Origin: Streptomyces sp.
GTDB taxonomy: Bacteria; Actinomycetota; Actinomycetes; Streptomycetales; Streptomycetaceae
Length of the DNA: 8,348 nt
NCBI GenBank assembly: GCA_003519485.1
Contig: DOWQ01000124.1
Span: forward strand, 269 to 8,616
Direction: 5' to 3'
This document shows positions 1-6,376 of this stretch, piece after piece (within the stretch, counting starts at the first letter, position 1; each line of letters begins with the position of its first letter). The translations under genes and the position numbers were made by a program. The notes under the pieces were generated by a model. It was not told where the DNA came from. It searched no databases and was given only the letters and a program-made list of their open reading frames with translations.

Positions 1-45
1 GAGCGGCTGGAGGGCTCGGAGGACTCCACGGGGCTGTATCTCTGA
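1..45 (+). CDS. C-terminal end of an upstream gene (partial)
   Basis: Frame 1 reads ERLEGSEDSTGLYL and then TGA at 43-45. Nearly every third codon position in this frame is G or C, as expected for a real gene in this DNA, and no other gene claims these bases. Only 14 residues are visible, so the product cannot be named. The gene converges on the penicillin-binding protein gene, with a 103-bp gap between the two stop codons. That gap holds a weak 4-bp hairpin (GGGT-GTCA-ACCC at 49-60) and a tandem repeat, but no convincing terminator. Confidence 0.5.
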   Translation, partial: ERLEGSEDSTGLYL

Positions 46-110
46 CCCGGGTGTCAACCCTGCTCCGGCCCCGGCCCGACCCGGACATCGACCCGCCGCG
101 GCCCCGGCCC

Positions 111-155
111 GCCGCGCCTCAACCCGCCGCGCTTCAACCCGCCGCGCCTCAGCCC
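111..155. repeat. Three tandem 15-bp repeats over the PBP stop codon
   Basis: Three copies of a 15-bp unit lie head to tail at 111-125, 126-140 and 141-155. The first reads GCCGCGCCTCAACCC and each other copy differs from it at one base. On the minus strand each unit carries a TGA in the frame of the PBP gene: the real stop at 149-151, then 134-136 and 119-121. The gene therefore ends in three in-frame stops spaced 15 bp apart. This looks like local duplication at the 3' end of a repetitive coding tail. Confidence 0.8.
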
Positions 156-2521
156 TCCGCGTCCTCCACGCCGCCCGTGACGTCGCCCGTGCTGCCGTCG
201 GTGTCCCCGCCGGTGTTGCCGCCGTCCGTACCCTCCGTATCGCCTCCGGTGTCCCCGCCGGTGTCGCCGCCGACGCTGCCTCCCGTGTCGTCGCCCCCGG
301 TACCGCCGTCCGTGCCGCCGGTGTCCGTGCCGCCGTCCGTCTCACCGCCGGTCTGGCCGCCGTCGGTGGGCGGCGGCTCGGAGGTGCCGGGAGGCGACGG
401 CTCGTCGGGGTTGTCCGGCACCTCGGGTTCGCCGGTGTCGGAGTCGTCGGGCTCACCGGTGGCGTCGCTCTCCTCCGGCTCGGGCTCGGTGGCGGACGCT
501 CCGGGGTCGGGCTTGTCGGCGTCCTCCATCAGGTCGAGGTCGAAGCCCTGGACGGGGCTGCCGTCCAGCGCGGCAGCGGTGTACTGGCCCCAGATCTGCG
601 CGGGGTAGCCGCCGCCGTTGATGCGTGCCAGGCCGGTCGCGCCGTAGAGCTTCTTCTGCTCGCCGGTCTCGGAGTCCTGCCCCATCACGGCGATGACGGT
701 GGCGAGGTCCGGGGTGTAGCCGGCGAACCAGGCCGCCCGGTCCTCCTCGGCGGTGCCGGTCTTGCCGGCCGCGGGGCGTCCGGCGGTGCCGGCGGCGGTG
801 CCGGTGCCGCTCTCGACCACACCCTTCAGGACGGACGTGGTGGTGTCGGCGGCCTCGCGGCTGACGGCCTGCCGCGTCGAGCGCCGGGGGATCTCGTACT
901 CCTCGTCCCCCTTGGTGACCTTGGTGACGAGGACGTGGTCGCCCTGCTCGCCGTGGTTGGCGAGGGTCGCGTAGGCCCCGGCCATGTCGAGGACGCTGGC
1001 GGTGGCGACGCCGAGCGCCACGGAGGGGTCGGGGGTGAGGTCCGGGGTGTCCTCGGGGATGCCGAGGGCGACGGCGGCCCGCCGGACGTCGACGGGGCCG
1101 ACGTCCTGCGCCATCTGCGCGTAGACGGCGTTGACGGACTTGTCGGTGGCCTCGGTGACGGTGACCTGCCCGTACGACCGGTCGTCCTCGTTCTCCGGGT
1201 TGTAGCCGGTGGAGCCGCTGCGCGCCTGGACCGTACGGCCGCTGGTGCCGTCGTAGCGGGTGGTGGGGGTGATGCGGCGGCCGTCCAGGGTCCGGGCGCC
1301 GGTGTCGACGGCGGCCGCGAGGACGAACGGCTTGAAGGTGGAGCCGACCTGGTAGTCGCGGCGGGTGGCGTTGTTGACGTACTGCTCGGTGTAGTCGACA
1401 CCGCCGTACATGGCGACGACCTTGCCGGTCGCCGGGTCGATCGAGGCGCCGCCCGCGCGTACGTACTTGTCGGTCTCGCGTTCCTTCTTGTCGAGCCTGG
1501 ACAGCAGTTGCTCGTCGACGGCTCTGACCATCGCCTGCTGCTTGGGCTTGTCGAGGGTCGTGGTGATGCGGTGGCCGCCCGACGCGAGCGTCTTCTCGTC
1601 CACGATCTCGTTGGCGGTCAGGTAGTTCTTGACCGCCTCGACGAGATAGCCGCGCTGCCCGCTCATGCCGGAGGAGGGCCGGCCCTCGACCGGCTCGGGG
1701 AACTCCATGCGGTCGCGCTCGGCCTCGCTGAGCCAGCCCTCGTCGACCATGCCGCCCAGGACGTACTCCCAGCGGTCGTGCGCCCGGGCCTCGTTCTCCG
1801 GGTGGACGGCGACGTCGTAGTAGCCGGGCGCGTTGAGCAGCGCGGCGAGGTAGGCGCCCTCGGCGGTGGTCAGGTCCTCGACGTGCTTCTTGTAGTACGC
1901 GTGCGAGGCGGCCTGGATGCCGTAGGCGTTGCGCCCGAAGTAGCTGGTGTTGAGGTAGCCCTCGAGGATCTCCTCCTTGCTCTTCTCGCGGTCCAGCTTG
2001 ATCGCGATGAAGAACTCCTTGGCCTTGCGGGTGACGGTCTGCTCCTGCGCCAGGTAGTAGTTCTTGACGTACTGCTGGGTGATGGTGGAGCCGGACTGCT
2101 TGCCCTTGCCGGTGGCGGTGTTCCAGGCGCCGCGGAGCATGGCCTGCGGGTCGACGGCGGACTCGGTGTGGAAGTCCCGGTCCTCAGCGGAGAGCACGGC
2201 GTTCTGGACGGTCTTCGGGATACGGCTCAGGTCGACGTTCTCCCGGTTGACGTCGCCGTCGGTGGCCAGCTGCGAACCGTTGGAGTAGAGGTAGACGTTG
2301 CCCTGCTGCATGGCCGCCGCGTTGGCCGGCGGGATGTCGACCAGCAGGTAGCCGGCGACGATGCCGCCGCAGATCAGCAGGACGACCAGCAGCATGCCGC
2401 CCACCAGCATCCGCCAGGTCGGGATGACCCGCCGGATCCCGGTGCGCCGGGGGCTCGGCTGCCCGCCGTCCTCCCCTGGTTCCCCGCCGGGGGCCGGCTG
2501 CTCTTGCGGCTCGTCACTCAT
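149..2521 (-). CDS. Class A penicillin-binding protein (bifunctional peptidoglycan glycosyltransferase/transpeptidase)
   Basis: This 790-aa protein polymerises lipid II into glycan strands and cross-links the stem peptides outside the membrane. Residues 1-35 are a charged cytoplasmic tail and about 37-62 form one transmembrane anchor. The GT51 glycosyltransferase domain (about 75-270) shows AEDRDFH with probable catalytic Glu113, GSTITQQYVKN at 144-154, RKAKE at 165-169 with probable second catalytic Glu169, and EGYLNTSYFG at 187-196. The transpeptidase domain (about 355-650) shows all three penicillin-binding motifs: STFK at 394-397 (Ser394 nucleophile), SVN at 462-464 and KTGT at 587-590. 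Residues from about 672 on are a disordered acidic tail, with no PASTA domain. The ATG at 2519-2521 is preceded by AGGAG (plus-strand 2533-2537) at an 11-nt spacing. It is divergent from the ABC exporter operon. The function is secure; which paralogue of the several that streptomycetes carry cannot be told. Confidence 0.96.
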   Translation of the reverse strand: MSDEPQEQPAPGGEPGEDGGQPSPRRTGIRRVIPTWRMLVGGMLLVVLLICGGIVAGYLLVDIPPANAAAMQQGNVYLYSNGSQLATDGDVNRENVDLSRIPKTVQNAVLSAEDRDFHTESAVDPQAMLRGAWNTATGKGKQSGSTITQQYVKNYYLAQEQTVTRKAKEFFIAIKLDREKSKEEILEGYLNTSYFGRNAYGIQAASHAYYKKHVEDLTTAEGAYLAALLNAPGYYDVAVHPENEARAHDRWEYVLGGMVDEGWLSEAERDRMEFPEPVEGRPSSGMSGQRGYLVEAVKNYLTANEIVDEKTLASGGHRITTTLDKPKQQAMVRAVDEQLLSRLDKKERETDKYVRAGGASIDPATGKVVAMYGGVDYTEQYVNNATRRDYQVGSTFKPFVLAAAVDTGARTLDGRRITPTTRYDGTSGRTVQARSGSTGYNPENEDDRSYGQVTVTEATDKSVNAVYAQMAQDVGPVDVRRAAVALGIPEDTPDLTPDPSVALGVATASVLDMAGAYATLANHGEQGDHVLVTKVTKGDEEYEIPRRSTRQAVSREAADTTTSVLKGVVESGTGTAAGTAGRPAAGKTGTAEEDRAAWFAGYTPDLATVIAVMGQDSETGEQKKLYGATGLARINGGGYPAQIWGQYTAAALDGSPVQGFDLDLMEDADKPDPGASATEPEPEESDATGEPDDSDTGEPEVPDNPDEPSPPGTSEPPPTDGGQTGGETDGGTDTGGTDGGTGGDDTGGSVGGDTGGDTGGDTEGTDGGNTGGDTDGSTGDVTGGVEDAEG
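182..364 (-). repeat. Low-complexity Gly/Asp/Thr repeat coding for the PBP tail
   Basis: This stretch encodes residues 720-780 of the penicillin-binding protein, built almost only from Gly, Asp and Thr in imperfect units such as GGDT and GGTD. The longest regular run is GGDTGGDTGGDTEGTDGGNT (751-770). Just before it, residues 672-719 are rich in Pro, Glu and Asp. The tail should be extracellular, flexible and negatively charged. Many class A PBPs of actinomycetes end in such tails; their role is not settled. The repetitive DNA is prone to length change and to assembly error. Confidence 0.85.
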
Positions 2522-2750
2522 ATGTCCAGGGACTCCTAGGCCGCCGCGAAAGGTTGTGCGGCTGGGGCGACTGTGGGCAGGCTGTTCGTCGGATTTACGT
2601 CACAGGGGAAACTGTCGCACCCTCAGTCCCGCCTGCATCGGTTGGCACGCGCCCGTGGCCCCCATGGGACCGGCCGAACGGCCCTCATGACTCACCCGTG
2701 CGGCCGAGCCGCGGCCGGGAAACCACTCGCGCTCCGTCCACCGGCCGGGC

Positions 2751-2756
2751 TAAGGT
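2751..2756 (+). promoter_or_regulatory. Possible -10 element of the ABC exporter operon
   Basis: TAAGGT fits the actinomycete -10 pattern TANNNT. Transcription would start near 2763, leaving a leader of about 45 nt before the GTG at 2808. No convincing -35 is seen 16-19 bp upstream, so the promoter would be weak or need an activator, or the match is by chance. Confidence 0.3.
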
Positions 2757-2790
2757 CGGGCGTTTTGGCGCCCGCGCGGGGCCGGCGAGC

Positions 2791-2800
2791 GAGAGAGGGG
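2791..2800 (+). promoter_or_regulatory. Ribosome binding site deciding the GTG start at 2808
   Basis: The purine run GAGAGAGGGG ends 7 nt before the GTG at 2808. It supports that codon over the in-frame GTG seven codons later (GCG-GTG-AGC), which has no comparable purine run. Confidence 0.6.
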
Positions 2801-2807
2801 CGGGCGG

Positions 2808-3608
2808 GTGCGGTTGTACGGGGCTGTCGCGGTGAGCGGTTTCCGGCGCTACGCCACCTATCGGATGGCGACGGCCGCGGGCGTGTTCACCAATACGGTC
2901 TTCGGCTTCATCCTCTCCTACACCTATGTCGCGCTGTGGGCGGAGAAGGACCGGCTCGGCGGCTACGACCTGCCGGAGGCGCTGACGTACGTCTGGCTGG
3001 GCCAGGCGCTGCTGATGACCGTGGCGATGATGGGCGGCGGCTTCACGGACGAGCTGATCGAACGCATCCGCAGCGGCGATGTGGCCATCGACCTCTACCG
3101 GCCGGCCGACCTCCAGCTCTGGTGGCTCGCCGCCGACCTCGGCCGGGCGGCCTTCCACCTGCTGGGGCGGGGCATCGTGCCGATGCTCGTCGGCGGCCTG
3201 GTCTTCGATCTGGTGCTGCCGGCCGATCCGCTGGTCTGGCTCGCCTTCCTGCTCTCGGTGACGCTCGGCGTCGTGGTGAGCTTCGCGATCCGCTACCTGG
3301 TGGTGCTGACCGCCTTCTGGCTGCTGGACGGGGCGGGCGTCAGCCAGGTCGCGGGACTGGCGGGCATCTTCTTCTCGGGGATGCTGCTGCCGCTGACACT
3401 CTTCCCGGGCGGGCTCGGGGAGCTGGCGCGGGCCCTGCCGTGGTCGTCGCTGCTCCAGATCCCGGCGGACGTGTTCCTCGGCAAGCACACCGGCTGGGGG
3501 CTGCTGGGGGCGTACGGATTCCAGGCGGGCTGGGCGGTGCTGCTGCTCGGGGCCGGGCGGGCGCTCCAGTCGGTGGCGACGCGGAAGGTGGTGGTCCAGG
3601 GTGGCTGA
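2808..3608 (+). CDS. ABC-2 type transporter permease (ABC2_membrane_6, COG4587-like)
   Basis: This 266-aa protein is one of two membrane halves of an ABC exporter in the cytoplasmic membrane. About six hydrophobic segments are visible: roughly 22-45, 59-78, 113-137, 142-169, 178-200 and 230-250. The start RRYATYRMATAAGVFTNTVF (13-32), the loop RIRSGDVAIDLYRPAD (86-101) and the turn GMLLPLTLFPGGLGEL (191-206) are typical of the COG4587 family. Length is normal for the family. The gene overlaps the next permease gene by 8 bp (GTGGCTGA, where the downstream GTG precedes this TGA), so the two are probably translationally coupled and made in equal amounts. The substrate cannot be read from the sequence. 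As I recall, cyanobacterial members of these families have been tied to viologen export; that should not be carried over to this organism without evidence. Confidence 0.9.
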   Translation: MRLYGAVAVSGFRRYATYRMATAAGVFTNTVFGFILSYTYVALWAEKDRLGGYDLPEALTYVWLGQALLMTVAMMGGGFTDELIERIRSGDVAIDLYRPADLQLWWLAADLGRAAFHLLGRGIVPMLVGGLVFDLVLPADPLVWLAFLLSVTLGVVVSFAIRYLVVLTAFWLLDGAGVSQVAGLAGIFFSGMLLPLTLFPGGLGELARALPWSSLLQIPADVFLGKHTGWGLLGAYGFQAGWAVLLLGAGRALQSVATRKVVVQGG

Positions 3609-4590
3609 CCGGCAGGAGGCCGAGGCCGTAGAGGCGACGGCCGACCGGGCGGTGCCCGTCCCGCGGGAGGCGCCCGGGCGGCCCGGGCCGCCCGGTTCGT
3701 CCGGGCCGTCAGAAGCGCGGGAGACGGCGGGGGAGACGGCGCGGGAGGCGCCCGACAACGGTTCGTGGCCCGCGGGCGAGTGGCGGCTGCTGACGGGCCT
3801 GCGCGCGTACAGCCTGATCGTCGGGATGTGGCTGCGCTCGACGATGGCGTACCGGGCGTCCTTCGTGATGACGGCCCTGGGCAACCTGGCGGCGACCGCG
3901 CTCGACTTCGTCGCGATCCTGCTGATGTTCTCGCACGTCGACAGCCTCGGCGGTTACACCCTCGCCGAGATCGCCTTCCTGTACGGCACGTCGAGCACGG
4001 CCTTCGGGCTGGCGGATCTGACGCTGGGCAGCATGGACAAGCTCGGCAGCCGGGTCCGTACCGGCACCCTGGACACGATGCTGGTGCGCCCCGCGCCGGT
4101 GCTGGCCCAGGTCGCCGCCGACCGGTTCGCGCTGCGCAGGCTGGGCCGGATCACCCAGGGGCTGCTGGTCCTGGGCTGGGCGCTGGCCTCGCTGGACCTC
4201 GACTGGTCCGCGGCGAAGCTGTTGATGCTGCCGGTGATGATCGTCAGCGGCGCGGCGATCTTCGGCGCGGTGTTCGTGGCCGGCGGGGCGTTCCAGTTCT
4301 GGGCGCAGGACGCGTCGGAGGTGCAGAGCGCGTTCACCTACGGCGGCACGACGATGCTGCAGTATCCGCCGACGGTCTTCGGCAAGGAGCTGGTGCGGGG
4401 AGTCACCTTCCTGGTGCCGCTCGCCTTCGTCAACTGGCTGCCGGCGCTGTACGTCCTCGGCCGCGAGGATCCGCTGGGGTTGCCGGGCTGGGTGCGGTTC
4501 GCCTCGCCGGCGGTGGCGGTGGTGTGCTGCGCGGCGGCGGGGCTGGCATGGCGGACAGGGTTGCGTTCGTACCGGAGCACGGGGAGCTGA
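3601..4590 (+). CDS. ABC-2 type transporter permease (ABC2_membrane_6, COG3694-like) with disordered N-terminal extension
   Basis: This 329-aa protein is the second membrane half of the exporter. Residues 1-60 are an unstructured, Glu/Ala/Pro/Gly-rich cytoplasmic extension. The membrane domain follows, with hydrophobic segments at roughly 68-78, 88-110, 122-140, 184-198, 206-232, 266-288 and 300-316. The segment SRVRTGTLDTMLVRPAPVLA (150-169) is the family hallmark, matching RIRSGDVAIDLYRPAD in the first permease. Related proteins are usually about 260-270 aa, so the extension accounts for the extra length. The GTG at 3601 overlaps the upstream stop and has purine-rich GGAAGG (3583-3588) before it; a start nearer residue 60 is possible but has no clear ribosome binding site. 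The ATPase gene begins 2 bp after the stop. Function as a permease is secure; the substrate is unknown. Confidence 0.88.
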   Translation: MADRQEAEAVEATADRAVPVPREAPGRPGPPGSSGPSEARETAGETAREAPDNGSWPAGEWRLLTGLRAYSLIVGMWLRSTMAYRASFVMTALGNLAATALDFVAILLMFSHVDSLGGYTLAEIAFLYGTSSTAFGLADLTLGSMDKLGSRVRTGTLDTMLVRPAPVLAQVAADRFALRRLGRITQGLLVLGWALASLDLDWSAAKLLMLPVMIVSGAAIFGAVFVAGGAFQFWAQDASEVQSAFTYGGTTMLQYPPTVFGKELVRGVTFLVPLAFVNWLPALYVLGREDPLGLPGWVRFASPAVAVVCCAAAGLAWRTGLRSYRSTGS

Positions 4591-4592
4591 GC

Positions 4593-5570
4593 ATGGAGAG
4601 CACGAACCTCATCGAGCTGGACGGCGTCGAGAAGGTGTTCGAGGTACGCCGCAGGACGGGCGTGCTGCGCCGGGAGAAGCGCGAGGTGCGGGCCGTCGAC
4701 GGCATCAGCTTCACGGTGCCGCGCGGTGAGATGGTCGGCTACATCGGCCCGAACGGCGCCGGGAAGTCGACCACGATCAAGATGCTCACCGGCATCCTGG
4801 TGCCGAGCGGCGGCCGGTTGCGGGTCGCGGGCATCGACCCGTCCCGGGAGCGGATGAGGCTGGCGCGACGGATCGGAGTCGTCTTCGGCCAGCGCACCAC
4901 GCTGTGGTGGGACCTGCCGCTGCGCGACTCGTACGCCCTGGTGCGCCGGATGTACCGGATCCCGGACGGCCGGTTCCGGGAGAATCTCGACCGCTGCGTC
5001 GAGCTCCTGGACCTGGGGCCGCTGCTGGACGTTCCCGTACGGCAGTTGTCGCTCGGCCAGCGGATGCGCGGGGACATCGCCGCCGCGCTGCTGCCCGACC
5101 CGGAGGTGCTCTACCTCGACGAGCCGACGATCGGCCTCGACGTCGTCAGCAAGGCGAAGGTCCGGCAGTTCCTGGCGGAGATCAACACCGAGCGCGGCAC
5201 GACCGTGCTCCTCACCACCCACGACCTCACCGACATCGAACAGCTGTGCAGCCGGGTGATGGTCATCGACCACGGCCGGCTCGTCTACGACGGCGGGCTG
5301 GACGGGCTGCACGCGGTGGGGGAGAGCGAACGCACACTCGTCGTCGACCTGGAGCGGGAGCTGCCGCCGATCGACGTGCGCGGGATTCCCGAGGCGCGGG
5401 TGGTGCGGGTGGACGGGCCGCGGCAGTGGGTGGCCTTCCCGGCGACGAGCAGCGCGGCGCCGGTGGTCGCGGCCGTGGCGGCGGACTATCCGCTGGTCGA
5501 CCTGTCGGTGCGGGAGCCGGCGATCGAGGAGGTCATCGCCAAAATGTACGCGGAACGGTCCGGCCGCTGA
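4593..5570 (+). CDS. ABC transporter ATP-binding protein (COG4586-like)
   Basis: This 325-aa cytoplasmic ATPase powers the two permeases upstream. In order it shows Walker A GPNGAGKST (52-60), Q-loop Gln100 in VVFGQRTTLWWDLP (96-109, typical of COG4586), signature LSLGQ (152-156, in place of LSGGQ), Walker B VLYLDEP (172-178), D-loop GLD (181-183) and H-switch His210. Residues from about 245 to the end form a small C-terminal domain of the kind that follows DrrA-like export ATPases. The reading frame stays open far upstream, but the ATG at 4593 fits best: GGAG at 4583-4586 lies 6 nt before it, it starts 2 bp after the permease stop, and the N-terminus MESTNLIELDGVEKVF is a normal family start. 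All catalytic motifs are intact, so it should be active. Confidence 0.94.
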   Translation: MESTNLIELDGVEKVFEVRRRTGVLRREKREVRAVDGISFTVPRGEMVGYIGPNGAGKSTTIKMLTGILVPSGGRLRVAGIDPSRERMRLARRIGVVFGQRTTLWWDLPLRDSYALVRRMYRIPDGRFRENLDRCVELLDLGPLLDVPVRQLSLGQRMRGDIAAALLPDPEVLYLDEPTIGLDVVSKAKVRQFLAEINTERGTTVLLTTHDLTDIEQLCSRVMVIDHGRLVYDGGLDGLHAVGESERTLVVDLERELPPIDVRGIPEARVVRVDGPRQWVAFPATSSAAPVVAAVAADYPLVDLSVREPAIEEVIAKMYAERSGR

Positions 5571-5597
5571 CCGCGAACGCCCTCCGCTGCGTAGGCT
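5567..5597 (+). promoter_or_regulatory. Predicted promoter giving a leaderless DUF1707 transcript
   Basis: The -10 TAGGCT (5592-5597) matches the Streptomyces TANNNT pattern well. CTGACC (5567-5572) could be the -35, at a rather long 19-bp spacing, and it overlaps the ATPase stop codon TGA (5568-5570). Transcription should start about 7 nt after the -10, at 5604-5605, which is the A of the DUF1707 ATG. No Shine-Dalgarno sequence is present, as expected for a leaderless mRNA. Confidence 0.6.
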
Positions 5598-5604
5598 GTT
5601 GGAC

Positions 5605-6351
5605 ATGACGAGCGAACTTCCGGAGCTGCGGGCCTCCGACGCCGACCGCGACCGGGTGGCCGAGGTGCTGCGTGAGGCCGTGGCCGAGGGCCGGCTGGAC
5701 ATGGCGGAGTTCGACGAGCGGCTGGACGCGGCGTACCGGGCGCGTATCTACGCCGAGTTGGAGCCGCTGACCCGCGACCTCCCGGCGGCGGGCGCCGCTG
5801 CCCCGCCGGTCGTCCGGCCCGCGGCCGGTGCCGTTGCGCCGGAGGCCGTCGGGGACGCCTCCTGGCCGGCTCGGATCGGCGGCACCGCCACCTCGAAATG
5901 GGCGGTCGCCGTGATGAGCGGCTTCCAGCGCCGGGGCCGCTGGGTGGTGCCGCGCCGGTTCACCGCCGTCGCCTTCTGGGGCGGCGGCGAGATCGACCTG
6001 CGCGAGGCGCGGTTCGAGGATCGCGAAGTGGTCATCCGCTGCTTCGCGCTGATGGGCGGCATGAATGTCGTCGTGCCGCCGGGGGTCGAGCTGGACGTGC
6101 GGGGCATCGGCATCATGGGCGGCTTCGATCACGCCAATGTCACCGAGGGGGAGCCGGGCGCGCCCCGCGTGGTGATCACCGGCCTGGCGATCTGGGGCGG
6201 GGTCGGCACGGAGCGGAAGGTGCCGAAGGACGAACGCCGCCGGCTGAAGGCGGAGCGCAAGCAGCGCCATCTGGAGCACAGGCAGCGTCACCTGGAGCAC
6301 AGGCACGACCGCAGGCTGGAGAAGCGGGACCGCAGGGAGCTCGGGGACTGA
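5605..6351 (+). CDS. DUF1707 protein with LiaF-like C-terminal domain
   Basis: This 248-aa protein begins with a DUF1707 domain (about 7-58), shown by LRASDADRDRVAEVLREA, EGRLDMAEFDERLDAAYRAR and the closing LTRDLP. An Ala/Pro-rich linker (61-90) follows. A LiaF/DUF2154-like domain spans about 100-205, with repeated turns MSGF (104-107), WGGGEIDLREA (125-135), MGGMNVVVP (150-158), IMGGF (170-174) and IWGGV (196-200), probably a small beta-helix. The tail (203-248) is strongly basic and helical, with a duplicated QRHLEHR heptad. There is no membrane segment. LiaF-type domains are known from cell-wall antibiotic responses in Firmicutes; the role of DUF1707 is not known. The ATG at 5605 is preferred over the TTG at 5599 because a -10 element sits at the spacing for a leaderless start. 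It follows the ATPase gene by 34 bp, so it could also be read from the exporter operon. Confidence 0.88.
   Translation: MTSELPELRASDADRDRVAEVLREAVAEGRLDMAEFDERLDAAYRARIYAELEPLTRDLPAAGAAAPPVVRPAAGAVAPEAVGDASWPARIGGTATSKWAVAVMSGFQRRGRWVVPRRFTAVAFWGGGEIDLREARFEDREVVIRCFALMGGMNVVVPPGVELDVRGIGIMGGFDHANVTEGEPGAPRVVITGLAIWGGVGTERKVPKDERRRLKAERKQRHLEHRQRHLEHRHDRRLEKRDRRELGD
6262..6303 (+). repeat. Tandem 21-bp duplication coding for QRHLEHR twice
   Basis: The 21-bp units at 6262-6282 and 6283-6303 differ at only two third-codon positions (CGC/CGT and CAT/CAC). They encode residues 220-226 and 227-233 of the DUF1707 protein as two identical heptads, followed by the related RHDRRLEKRDRR. The result is a longer basic, His-rich helix. 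Confidence 0.85.
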
Positions 6352-6376
6352 CGAGGGCCGGTGGCCGCCCCCGGGC

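Larger units (their letters stand above)
2522..2807. promoter_or_regulatory. Divergent spacer between the PBP gene and the ABC exporter operon
   Basis: This 286-bp spacer must hold the promoters of both flanking units. For the PBP gene the only A/T-rich patch is 2592-2597, which reads TAAATC on the minus strand, with TGCGAC (2614-2619) 16 bp upstream; this is a weak match to a housekeeping promoter. For the exporter the best -10 is TAAGGT at 2751-2756, listed separately. A short dyad, GGCCGAACGGCC, lies at 2672-2683. I see no small gene and no riboswitch-like structure here. Confidence 0.4.

Noticed and set aside
935..2539. A 534-codon open frame on the plus strand, antisense to the PBP gene.
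   Set aside because: It is the mirror of a strongly GC3-biased gene. The translation is a Val/Gly/Leu/Ala/Asp-rich string with no domain, while the minus strand has complete GT51 and transpeptidase motifs.
2685..3884. A 399-codon minus-strand frame across the divergent spacer and first permease.
   Set aside because: No recognisable domain, Gln/Arg/His-rich, and antisense to clear membrane proteins.
3765..4592. A 5' extension of the ATPase frame upstream of 4593.
   Set aside because: This part overlaps the second permease in another frame and encodes Arg/Gly/Ala-rich shadow sequence; the normal family N-terminus starts at 4593 with its own ribosome binding site.
4338..5702. A 454-codon minus-strand frame over the ATPase gene.
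   Set aside because: It has Arg/His/Pro-rich nonsense composition and no domain; the plus strand encodes an intact ABC ATPase.
6352..6376. A possible bidirectional terminator between the convergent DUF1707 and SGNH genes.
   Set aside because: Only a 4-bp GGCC-GGT-GGCC hairpin (6356-6366) is seen, with no longer stem and no T-run.
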